A stretch of DNA of 64,000 bases from Limnanthes douglasii subsp. nivea. Its lineage: Eukaryota; Streptophyta; Magnoliopsida; Brassicales; Limnanthaceae. The notes below the pieces were generated by a model. It was not told the origin of the DNA, made no database searches, and saw nothing but the letters and a program-made list of their open reading frames with translations. Within the stretch, counting starts at the first letter, position 1. Each line of letters starts with the position of its first letter. Shown here piece by piece: positions 12,198-21,801 of the stretch. The translations under genes and the position numbers were made by a program. The stretch covers positions 231,475,770 through 231,539,769 of the forward strand of contig JAUPFV010000005.1 of the NCBI GenBank assembly GCA_036936605.1. The letters are read 5' to 3'.

Positions 12198-12566
12198 ATG
12201 AGTTGGTGCGTCGATGAAGACCAACACTTGCTTCAAGCCGTGAAGTATGTGAAGAGAACAAGCTCGGAGGAAGCGGCCGGCGTTTTTTTCGATCAAGTGT
12301 TATGCAGGATGTACTTTGACTATGGGAGGCTTGGATGTTTAGGCCCCCACGTTCGCACATGAGAAAGCGTCGCTACAAGGTACAACGAACTGAAATCCGA
12401 ACCCTTGCTACGTGTTTCTGATCTTTGTCTAGATTTGTGCTTAGAGGCAGCAAACTTATGGGAGTGAGAAGATAATGATTGGATATCAAGAGATATGATT
12501 ATGTACCTAAAGGAATCGATCGCACATAGAGAAGATGCCATTGTTAATTGTTCACCGGTTAGATGA
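12198..12566 (+). pseudogene. Small SANT/Myb-like protein gene with two in-frame TGA codons
   Basis: A single frame of 122 codons plus stop, from ATG 12198 to TGA 12564-12566. It starts MSWCVDEDQHLLQAVKYVKR, similar in pattern to the first helix of Myb/SANT-like domains (W, acidic pair, hydrophobics at helix spacing). It continues RYNELKSEPLLRVSDLC and DWISRDMIMYLKES. Two TGA codons at 12360-12362 and 12465-12467 interrupt it without any frame change, and both could be decayed CGA arginine codons. A TATA box and CCCGCC sites precede it. No family could be named with certainty. It may be a second gene of the surrounding element. Confidence 0.55.
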
Positions 12567-12796
12567 TAATTGTCGTTTTTTAATTAAGGCTTTATTTTTC
12601 ACAACGTCAAAATTGTTAATTTATTCCAAGAACAAAGTAGTCTTTAAATTGGATGTAATGGACTATATTTGGTAATGTTATGAATGTATGACTTTTTGGT
12701 TACTGTAATTTTCAACAAATGGTTACAATTCGTGATTCCCTTAATGTTTATCAGCCATAGGGGAAGACGCTGTGCACATCATATTACGCTTCCATC

Positions 12797-13412
12797 TAGC
12801 GTCATAGCAAGGCCTAATATAGCATCATACAATGGTTACATTTAGCGTCATAGTACGTGCACATCTAGCGTCATTTGATATGTTAAGCTAGCGTCGTATG
12901 TCATAGGAGATTATCATCTATCTAGCGTCTTATGAACCTAACCTCTCGCGTTGTATGATGTGTACTATAGCGTCACATCTAGCGTCATACGACATGCACA
13001 TCTAGCATCATATAATATGGTAATCTAGAATCGTATGTCATAGGAGATTATCATCTATCTAGCGTCTTATGAACCTAACCTCTCGCGTTGTATGATATGT
13101 ACTATAGCGTCACATCTAGCGTCATAAGACATGCACATCTAGCGTCATATGATATGGTAATCTAGCGTCGTATGTCATAGGAGATTATCATCTATCTAAC
13201 GTCTTATGAACCTAACCTCTCGCGTTGTATGATGTATACTATAGCGTCACATCTAGCGTTATAAGACATGCACATCTACGTCATATGATATGGTAATCTA
13301 GCGTCGTATGTCATGTCAATTATCACCTATCTAGCGTGATCTGAATGTAACGTATCGCATTATATTCATCCATATCGCGTGGGTGTTTTACTTGTCATCT
13401 ATCTAGCGTTGT
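12797..13412. repeat. 137-bp tandem array of CTAGCGTC/CTCGCGT motifs
   Basis: The phrase TCGTATGTCATAGG(AGA) marks unit starts at 12894, 13031 and 13168, exactly 137 bp apart, with a fourth start at 13304 (136 bp). Each unit contains about six copies of a short word of the form CT(A/C)GCGT(C/T)NTATG, for example CTAGCGTCTTATG and CTCGCGTTGTATG. About 25 motif copies, some mutated, lie in the 615 bp. No coding potential was seen in this stretch. Confidence 0.9.
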
Positions 13413-13915
13413 ACTAGTCGAATGAACTGACCATGTTGCGTGCTATTTCATGGGGAAACGACACATTTTCGAATATTCAATTTAACTTAAAAAATCGACC
13501 AAGTAACATTATTCATCTAACCAAGTTCAAATATTCACGTCACTATGTTCGAATATTCAATTTAACTTAAAAAATCGACCAAGTAACATTATTCATCTAA
13601 CCAAGTAACATTGTTTATAATGCACGTCACTATGTATTATTCAGTTAATCGTAAATTAAAAAATAATAAAATTTGAAAAGTTAATAATTAGAATTAATCA
13701 ATAAGAGGAGAGATGTATAATACATGGGTAGTAGTATGCGTTGGTTGTCGTGATTTAAATTTAAATCTCGTCATAATTAATGGCTAGTGAAAAGACAATG
13801 GGATGTCTTTTCACTAATTGCATTGGGTTTATTAATGAAGGATGTGACTAGGGTAAATAAAGCACTCATTGTATGTACATTAAATGCTCACTAGGGTACG
13901 CGTTGTATTCAAAAT
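13413..13915. other. AT-rich spacer with short direct repeat
   Basis: No gene seen. A 50-bp phrase beginning TTCGAATATTCAATTTAAC (about 13469 and 13549) occurs twice, 80 bp apart. The stretch otherwise leads into the promoter of the acidic-protein gene. Confidence 0.5.
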
Positions 13916-13926
13916 TATATAAATAG
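13916..13926 (+). promoter_or_regulatory. TATA box of the Ser-rich/acidic gene
   Basis: TATATAAATAG lies 87 bp upstream of the ATG at 14014, followed by a TCGCGT motif and an A-rich leader just before the start codon. The layout resembles that of the SANT-like gene in the same element. Confidence 0.55.
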
Positions 13927-14013
13927 ACGTCTCGCGTTTGCTTGCATGGTTATCCATCAGACTATTGAAATTCTAAGAACTGTTTATATTCCATAACAAA
14001 GCAAAAATCGACG

Positions 14014-14445
14014 ATGAGCGGTTCAGACAACTCCTACGGCAATGACGGTTCTCAAGGTACATTTTCCGACGTGAGTTCTCGGCACTCAGACTACAACTAC
14101 AAGCAGGAGACTACCACCGAGTACTCTTCCGACGCTGAGTCGAATCCTTTCACTCCATCTCTTTCACTGACGTCTCAATACGACTCTGACTACTCCCTGT
14201 CATGGCCGGACGAGGATTCTGACGTGGACTGTTATCCTAAAAGGCGAAGGATACTGAAGAACAAGAAGACGAAGATATGAAGGACGAAAATAACTCCTAG
14301 GAAGTCTTCGAAGGACTCATCCGACAATTCTTACTTGGGGGAGGAAAACGAAGACGAGGATGAAGATGAGGAGGATGAAGAGACAGACGAGGACTTGGAC
14401 GATGAGGAGGACACATCTGAGGAGGGTAACTCTTCATATTATTAG
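14014..14445 (+). pseudogene. Ser-rich, acidic-tailed protein gene with one in-frame TGA
   Basis: An ATG-started frame of 143 codons ends at TAG 14443-14445. The N-terminal 65 residues are rich in Ser, Asp, Tyr and Thr; a basic patch PKRRRILKNKKTKI (residues 75-88) could be a nuclear localisation signal. The C-terminus is a long Glu/Asp run (about residues 108-136). A TGA at 14278-14280 cuts the frame after the basic patch, but the same frame continues with another basic segment and the acidic tail. Simple loss of an Arg codon (CGA to TGA) explains this. I know no family with this order. The composition suggests a nuclear, chromatin- or histone-contacting protein, which is inference only. Confidence 0.55.
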
Positions 14446-14838
14446 AATATGCTTGTGTTGTTTCAAACTGCAGATGTTTTTTGTGCTTCTAATTGCAAAC
14501 CCTTTTGCATTTGGTTGTTTTTTTTATTAGGGTTTAGTATCTGGGCATGGGTAGGCCCTCTGTTATGCATATGTATTTCAATTGTCTTTCTTCTTTCCTA
14601 TTGAAATGTTAAAATTACCTATGGATCTGAGTCTCTGTTTCGATAGTTTGATGGCGTATTTGACACCCTCCAAATGAAAAACATAATACAGTACAGATGT
14701 GTAGTTAAATTATTTGTCACGCGTTGTAAATCCTACATGATTCGCGCTGAGGGCTTCTAAAAATAATTAACGCATAAAAACAGTACAGATAAATAAAGTA
14801 ACTTGGCACGCAGTATGTATCCTCAATACATCGCGTTA
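14446..14838. other. Downstream spacer, sparse motif copies
   Basis: No gene seen. This holds the likely 3' untranslated region of the acidic-protein gene, then scattered CACGCGTTGTA, ATTCGCGCTG and similar motif copies. Confidence 0.4.
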
Positions 14839-15282
14839 GATGAAAGCTTGTATGACATTAAAGGGTATCAAGTGAAAGAGTTTTGGGGAATAGCATATTC
14901 ACATCTAGCGTCTTATAATAGCCACTTCTAGCGTAGTGCACGTAATTCGAGCATGCCTTACAAAACGTCGACATGTCTAGCGTCATATCTAAATAATATA
15001 TCACGCATCTTGTGAAACTGCAACGTGACTAGCGTCTTATATTACTCACGTCCCGCGTGATATACGCAAAATTCAACTAGTCTACCATCTTAGATGAAAA
15101 CTTCTATGACAGTAAAGGGTATCAACTGAAAGAGTTTTGGCGAATACAATATTCACATCTAGCGTCGTATAATAGCTAATTTTAGCGTAGTGCACGGTAT
15201 TCGAACATGCTTTACAACAAGTTATCACGTCTAGCTTCGTATCTAAATAATATATCGCGCTTTAAGTGAAAGGGCAACGTGA
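14839..15282. repeat. 254-bp direct repeat carrying CTAGCGTC motifs, cut by a LINE
   Basis: GATGAAAGCTTGTATGACAT at 14839 recurs with few changes at 15093, and similarity continues through CATATTCACATCTAGCGTC and ATCTAAATAATATATC. The second copy stops near 15282 at CAACGTGA, where LINE coding sequence starts. Each copy holds several CTAGCGT(C/A) words. Confidence 0.85.
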
Positions 15283-15513
15283 TGAAGATCAAATGTGTAC
15301 CTCAGTTGAGAAGCACTTTAAAGATATGTTTTCTTCTCAATCCCTTAATAACTCTAATGATCAGCACTATTTTCCTAATAACGACATCTTTAACTGCATA
15401 CCTAACCTGATATCTGCCACTGAGAATGAGATGTTGTTAGCTAACCCAACTGAAGAAGATATATTTTTAATCATCAAGCATCTTAAACCATCCAGTGCAG
15501 CAGGCCTGGATGG

Positions 15514-16621
15514 TGACACACGGGTAATTTTTCGCTATGGATGTTTCGCTGTGTGCGGCCTAAAGTGCCTACTTTAGTCAGCATTCTACCCTATGTCAAA
15601 GTGAGTTTGACAATTTAACACTTAACTCAGATCTTCAAGTAAGTGTTTCAAGAGTTGCACAACAATATATATGAGACAAGACAATAAGATAAAGAACACA
15701 CGCAAGTTTACGGGACTCCGGCCCCAACCTTTACTATATTAATAAAGGAGTAATACCTCCAGATATTACAATATTTGTTTACACTCTCAGTACTAAAGCC
15801 TAACCTCTCTAGAACTGGTCTACAATCTATTTATAGGCAAAGAAAGCCAACTACTTCCTTAAAATCTGAAATGGCAATGTGGCAGAATCTTGGCCCATCA
15901 ATTTCCTAGATCAAATCTCGTCCATTTGATCTGAAATTTCACCAAGTAACTTCCATATAGTTATTCTAGACGTGATTAAAAGTTGGCCCGAGTAAAGTAG
16001 TGATCTGCCTGGAGATCCTGAAAACCAGGCGCACGTGGCCGGCCAAACTGGGCCGAGTGGCCATGTTCTGGCGTGCCAGCCTGTGCCACGATCAGTTGCC
16101 CAACCATAACTTCCGAATTTTCCGTGTCATGCTCCTAAACTCCTGGGCCACTTCCCATGATTTTCCCAACCGTTTTGTTGTTTGGCACGTTCTGGCCTGT
16201 TTTGGTCCAGTCTGGTCGGCCAGACACGTGCCAGCATGCGCCACTGCGCGCCACCTTGGCCTACACTCACATTTCTTCGTGCCATCTTTTCCCAACACCT
16301 CCTCTAAGTCATTTCCCGCTGTTTGCTCAATTGCCAATCCTATCGCACTTCAAACGAACCCCTTGCACTTGAACCAAGGTTCCCCCGATTGATATTTTGT
16401 CATCATCGTGCCATGTCGCGCGCCAACTCCAGCTGTCATGCTCCTTGTCTTAGCCACATTTACTATGCCATCCCTCTTGTCCGTCAAGATTCATTAGATT
16501 GTATGGATAACCCACCGAAGCTCTCTGGTGCATCAAATAAGGTTGCTAGTCTGTGGTCACATTGTGGTGCCAATGCGACCCATCCAGCGACTAGCGCGTG
16601 CCAACTTGTAAGAGTCTTACA
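15514..16621 (-). mobile_element. Solo LTR inserted in LINE, 5-bp target duplication GATGG
   Basis: A 1108-bp segment begins TGACAC and ends TTACA, giving the TG...CA ends of an LTR. It is flanked by GATGG on both sides (15509-15513 and 16622-16626). Removing it and one GATGG rejoins the LINE RT frame. The minus strand carries a TATA box CTATAAATAG (about 15835 to 15825), so the LTR is read leftward. There is no internal region, so it is the product of LTR-LTR recombination. Family unknown. Open frames inside it (16000-16660) are chance readings of its GC-rich part. Confidence 0.85.
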
Positions 16622-16983
16622 GATGGCTTCAATAGATGTTTCTTTATTACATATTGGCTGACCTCTAGAATGCTATGACTGACTTCATTAATGGTAATGA
16701 TATCCCGAGAGGAATGAAAGCCACTGGGATTTTCCTTATCCCAAATACTGATCACCCTATGAACTGGAACCATTTTAGGCATATAAGCCTTTGATCCACT
16801 CTAAATAAAATAATTTCTAACCTTGTGAATAACATACTCTCTCAATTCCTTCCTAAACTCGTATCTGAATTTCAAGGTGCTTATGTAAAAGGCAGAACTA
16901 TCCAAAACAATATCCTTATAGCCAAGTAATTATTACATGACCTGAAAAGAATGACTATAGAGGGTAATGTTATCATTAAAGTC

Positions 16984-17046
16984 AACATGTCGAAAGCATT
17001 CGATAACATGTCGAAAGCATTCGATAACATGTCGAAATCATTCGAT
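16984..17046 (+). repeat. In-frame 21-bp triplication in RT motif A
   Basis: AACATGTCGAAAGCATTCGA(T) occurs three times head to tail at 16984, 17005 and 17026, the third with one change (GCA to TCA). It repeats the seven residues NMSKAFD in frame, right at the RT motif A that should contain one copy. Other LINEs in the window have a single copy here. Confidence 0.95.
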
Positions 17047-18250
17047 AACATGTCTCATAACTTCATTATGAAAGTTCTAACTTGTTATGGTTTCAATCAA
17101 AGATTTGTTAATCTTATTAAAAATTGTATCACCTTTGTTCATATTTTTATTCTCTTCGATGGCAGAGCTATAGGCTTCTTCAAAACAAGTAAGAGTGTGA
17201 GACAAGGAGACCCTTTGTCTCCAAGTCTTTCCATCCTTGCTGAAGAAGTCTTAATCAAAGGATTGACTAATCTATTTGACTCTAACAAATCTCTTAAATA
17301 ATCTTATAGAAGCAAGATTAACGTTTCATGTCTTGCATTTGCACACGATTTACTAATTTTTACCAATGGATTATCTTCTTCAATTGATGTAATAGGGGTC
17401 TCTTACAGAAATACCAAGACAATTTGGGGCAGCTGATTAACAGGGACAAAACTCAAATTATTACAGCCAAAAATGTTTTCCAAGACAAGCTTAAATCCTT
17501 TCAAATTCAGACACGATTCAGTGTGGGGACTTTACCAACAATGTATCTTGAAAATTTCAAAGTTCAAATATACAAACACATGACTCCAATATGGCAAGAT
17601 GCTGGTCTTGCTCATCTCTAACAAAACTCCACACGAAGACCATTATATCTCCTATAATCAACTGGGTGATTTGGCAAGCACGCAACAAAATCAAACTCAA
17701 AGAAATAACATGTTCAGCTAAGTCATCAATTCAATACGTAAGGCAAATCATTAATAGTCTTGATTTCTCTAATTTACTAAAGCATAAGCATTGGCAGAAT
17801 TGTAAAAACGCAGCAACAGAATTAGGTTGCACCAATCATATCCATTTCAAAAAGCAAGGAACTCACCTATGTTGGAAATCTCCAATTTAGGGAAGATTAA
17901 AACTTAACTCAGATGCATGTTGCTCTCGGTCAGGGGAATCCAGTGGAGCAATCCCAATCAGAGACCACCAGGGAAACATCCTCCATGGTTATGGTAACAC
18001 ATATGGGAAATTGTCGCTTATTCAAGCCGAAGCTAAAGTAATGTTGGATGGCCTTAGAATCTGCAAAGTCAAAGGAATTACTAACATCGATATTGAGAGT
18101 GATTCTAAAATCCTAATATCTCTAATTGCTTCTGGGAAAAGCCACATCAGTATCTCTAATACTATGTCCACTATTAAAAATCATTTTTCTTCTAGAAATG
18201 ACTCTGTACCATGCCTTTAGAGAACAAAACCTTGCAGCTGATTGGCTGGC

Positions 18251-19566
18251 AATGTGGACTCTGAAGTGCAAATGAAAATCCCTTACTAAAGTTTTCGCCC
18301 TTCTAATAAGCTACTAGCAATAGCTCTGCTCGAAAGTTGGAGAATAGATCAACTGCGTATTGACTAGATCCTAACTTAGACTCATGAAGTATTTCTTAAT
18401 AAATCTAAACTAGACAAATTTACAGATCTGCCTGAGGAACGATCACGAGATGGATTAGCTAATCTTGGAAGATTCTGAACAAAGTAGATCACATCAGTTC
18501 GATCCTTTCGAATCCCAGATTAGTTGAGGTCTTGATGCAGATATGAACTGCTTTGAGGTACATGGACGAACTGGAGAACTCTTCAAAGACTGCCCAATGA
18601 GAATCAAATTCGCAAGGAAAAATGAATCTGAAAAACCGTTCTCTCTAGCAGCTGAAGAATCTTGGAGGCAATGAAAAATGCATAAGAGGTAATGAAAAAA
18701 TTTCAAATCTCGCACCACTTCTACAGAAACTTTAGTTCCGACCCAAGTTTATAATCTTTTTAGAATTAGTCCCTACAATTCTGAATCGTCAAAGTAAATT
18801 TTTAAGCATTGTATTCCTCTCTTTGAGGCCCAATTTTAATACAATTATTATTTAGCTTAAAAAAATTCTTTTTCCCCATAATAAACTTTTTGAGATACTA
18901 TTTTTTCCCGAGTTTTAAATTTATTTTTTCACAAACCCATCAATTTACTTCTAGTCCACCAAATTTAATTTTCATCCATTCATTTTTCAACCACCTATTA
19001 ATATCTTTGACGTTAAAAAAATCATAAACGCAATCTATTTTTTATGAATACTAAAATTCCTACCCCCAACTTATCATTCCATAAACTTAATTAGTTCGAA
19101 ATCCTAAACTTTGTCCAAAAATATCCCACAATAAGATAAAATATTTTTTTTATGATTCTTCATGAAATCAATTTCATGAAATTTTTGTTTTTTTCTAGTT
19201 CTTCATGCAAACGTAGTATTTTCGTTCATGAAATCGTTTTTTCCCTGTATATAATATATGTAATATTAAATAATAATAAGACACTTAAAGGAGATTGTAC
19301 GAGTATTAAAAAAGTAATTATTATATTTATTTTGTATAAAATAAGAAAATAAATTTAATTGGTCCAAAAATGAATTTAGTTTGTCATTAATATTTAATGT
19401 TATTTAATACTCTATTGGTTATAATGAGCGAGACTTCATTTGGATTTTTTTTTAAGATGTCAATTATTAAAGAAGTAAGGAAATAATATAGATAGATGTA
19501 TTGATTTAAAAGACATTAATATAGATGTATATATTCATTTATAATATATAAATATAATATCATATA
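18251..19566. other. Intergenic, AT-rich, nothing recognised
   Basis: The first 450 bp are moderately GC-rich but give no recognisable protein. From about 18720 the sequence is very AT-rich with short homopolymers. No gene, RNA or repeat could be supported. Confidence 0.4.
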
Positions 19567-19933
19567 TGATGAGTTCGGATATTACAGACACAACCTAGCA
19601 GTTAATCCGGACAGGGGTAATTCGAACCATATCACTCCACTATAAAATCCGAACAGGACAAATGTGAACACCTTTTGACTAAGCTATTTGCTAATCTACT
19701 TAAAAACTAATGGGTTCTTAAACTCGACCCGGTTTCACAACTTGACCCGGTAAGCCCATGGGATATTAATTAAAAGTATAAATACCCCAACCACTCTCAT
19801 TAATGACGGTGATCAACATTTAATACAAGCAGACTGCTTAATTATCTCACTACTCCTCACACTAAACGCAAAATACCCCAAACTTACTAAAATACTTTAC
19901 AAAACTACCCTTAGCAAAATATAAACCAAACCA
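19567..19933 (+). repeat. 5' LTR of Tat element 1
   Basis: Begins TGATGAG and ends ACCAAACCA. It matches 29464-29829 almost base for base over its whole length. AAGTATAAATACCCC (about 19773) is a likely TATA box. Confidence 0.93.
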
Positions 19934-19936
19934 AAT

Positions 19937-19954
19937 TGGCGACCACAGTGGAGC
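19937..19954 (+). other. Putative primer-binding site
   Basis: TGGCGACCACAGTGGAGC starts 3 bp after the 5' LTR. TGGCGAC-type starts are common for tRNA-Arg-primed Tat elements, but the exact tRNA was not checked. Confidence 0.55.
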
Positions 19955-20004
19955 ACGAAGGTGCCTGAATTTTACATTTAAAACCAGTAAGAAAACCAGT
20001 TCTG

Positions 20005-21690
20005 ATGGATCCGAACGAGCAAGGTACTCCACCTCCCGTGGTGGAAATGGTCAGAGAAAACAAGGAATACACCATTGAGGATCGAGATCAGTTGAGAGCA
20101 GAGATAGAAGCGCCGAGGGCTATAAAACAAGCAAAGAAAGGTATCAGAGAGAAATCGGGGGCGTCAGCTATCCACCATACTGACAATCCTAGGGAGAACG
20201 ATCTATCACTAAAGACTAATCTTAGTTCAAAAAAGACTCATCTCAGCTCTAAGAAGACACATCGGTCTAAACCTGTTGAAAGTTCAGAGTCAGAGTCCTC
20301 CAGTAGCTCTTCGAATGAGGCTGAGCTAAAGGAATCTTTTTCATCAAGCAGTGATGAAGGGAGATCTAGAAAAAACATGAAGTTAATCAAAAAGTATTCA
20401 AGAAAGAGGAATAGGCATGGTAGGCTTAAAAGACATCTGGGCAGAGGGTCATCCCACAGGCATGTTGATCAATTGCTGATAGATCATTTTGCTTTTCAGA
20501 CCTAACCAGGTATTTTTACAACACCTAATGAAGATACAGTAATTAGTCATAATAAGAACTGGAGGCAGTCACCTTTGTCTGCAAAAATACTGTCCAGAAA
20601 CCTACCCAAAAGATTTGACAGCTCCAAAATTGAAAAGTATGATGGAAGTCGAGATCCAGACAACCATCTGGAGAAATTCAAGAAATTCATGATGAATTTT
20701 GATGATGATGACAAACTCATGTGCAGATCCTTCTCCCAAACTTTTACGGGAAGTTCTCTTAAATGGTATAATAGCTTACCTCGGGGTGTATTAGAAACTT
20801 TGATACATTTTAGGTTGCCTTCCGAAGGAAATTCGTTGGAAGTAAAGAGGTGAAGGGTAATGAGGATATCATTATCCATTGTGCCCAAGAACCAAACGAG
20901 TCTTAAAATGACTATATAATTGATTCGTGAATACAAAGAACGGCTTAGTAGATTGCTTCGAACATGTGGTAATTACTTCTTTAAGACAGGGGTTGAATCC
21001 TGGGAACCTGGCTGATTCTGTAACAAGGAAAAAAACTATGACTTGGGGTGGCCTGTTAAATCAAGTGGGAAATTAGATCAATGTCGAAGAGACAAAGAAA
21101 ACTAGGGTGCACCGTCAGGTGAGGTCCACCATAACAGCTCATCCAGCCACTAACCAGTCCGGCTACAAGGCTAAGAAAACTAGACAATGATCCAACCAGA
21201 CTAAACAAACTCAATCCAACCAGAATCAATACCAGAGCTAACAGTCAAGAGGTAAAAGAGGTCCATGGGTTGAGAAAGAGTGGTTTGCAGAGTCAAGGGA
21301 AAATATGGCTACAATCTATGATAAAACTAAGGAGGAAGTTCATCTTCGGAAGCCGATGACACTACAGTCTCCCAGGGAAAGCCGAAATACTTATTTTTGT
21401 CAATATCATAATAATATAGGCCATAACACTCAAGAATGCATAGTATTAAAACATGAAGTACATAACCTTATTGAAAAAGGCAAACTAGGAGCTTATGTCA
21501 AAAGACGAAGTGGAAACAGGCGTGACAATGCTCCTCGAACGGGCCCTACAAACAATCTTAGAATATCTGCTCAAGAGGGGGCAATAATGATTCTTGAAAT
21601 ATTCAATGTTGATTCTGAGTACCTGGATCTTGATCCAACTCGGAATAAGGTGGGAGTCATAACAGAACAAACCAGGATGGTGTCCGGACT
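20005..21690 (+). pseudogene. gag of Tat element 1, broken
   Basis: The capsid/nucleocapsid protein region. It starts MDPNEQGTPPPVV and has a basic Ser-rich linker. After an in-frame TAA (20503-20505) the same frame enters the retrotransposon gag domain (RFDSSKIEKYDGSRDPDNHL and LKWYNSLP, 20575-20790). A frameshift follows near 20830. A single zinc-knuckle-like CQYHNNIGHNTQEC is at about 21400. Several stops lie between. Confidence 0.85.
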
Positions 21691-21801
21691 AATCAGTTTC
21701 TTTGAATCACTAACCATCTTTAGAGGAGATACTGTGACAGCACTCACCCCTTCATCAATGAAGAGGCATGTCCACAGTTTGGCTACTCATATGGAAGTTG
21801 A

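Larger units (their letters stand above)
5380..15282 (+). mobile_element. Motif-saturated element with DUF1985/Ulp1 gene (VANDAL-like MULE remnant?)
   Basis: This block differs from its surroundings. Its noncoding parts are full of CpG-containing words, TCGCG and TAGCGTC, while most of the window is CpG-poor. It holds three genes on the plus strand: a DUF1985-like/Ulp1 gene, a SANT-like gene and a Ser-rich/acidic gene. Ulp1-domain genes are known cargo of plant Mutator-like elements (Kaonashi, VANDAL). No MURA transposase and no terminal repeats could be recognised. The left limit is set where bHLH exon homology stops. The right limit is where a 254-bp repeat breaks off in mid-unit and LINE coding sequence begins. 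The element name is therefore an inference; unity of the block rests on the shared motif. Confidence 0.55.
15283..18230 (+). pseudogene. LINE ORF2 (RT and RNase H), broken
   Basis: Reverse transcriptase and RNase H of a plant LINE. Visible: the start of RT (15283-15513), then after the LTR a segment with DIPRGMKATGIFLIPNT, FQGAYVKGRTIQNNIL, motif A at about 16975, SVRQGDPLSPS at about 17195, and the catalytic box reading FAHD instead of FADD (about 17340). The RNase H part (17890-18220) has LKLNSDACC, SLIQAEAKVMLDGL and IDIESDSKIL. Motif A reads KVNMSKAFD where most LINEs have Asp for the Asn. Stops and frameshifts occur throughout, and a 21-bp triplication lies in motif A. Confidence 0.85.
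15283..18250 (+). mobile_element. LINE with RNase H domain, interrupted by a solo LTR
   Basis: Plus-strand LINE fragment beginning inside ORF2, just before the RT domain. RT homology up to SSAAGLDG ends at 15513, and the same domain resumes at 16622 after an inserted LTR. RT, connection and C-terminal RNase H segments follow to about 18250. The left border cuts the motif-rich element in mid-repeat, so the LINE fragment arrived after that array formed, or a deletion joined them. Confidence 0.85.

Noticed and set aside
12797..13412. CRISPR-like array
   Set aside because: Repeats are 137 bp with nested short motifs, not short repeats with unique spacers, and the DNA is plant nuclear.
12198..14445. 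TGA recoding (stop codon readthrough or selenocysteine) in the element's small ORFs
   Set aside because: The same type of TGA is present in dead LINE and Ulp1 coding regions here, and land plants lack selenocysteine insertion. Decay of CGA is simpler.
16000..16661. Overlapping open frames on both strands at 16.0-16.7 kb
   Set aside because: They lie within a solo LTR with clear TG...CA ends and target duplication; the frames follow from its GC-rich composition.
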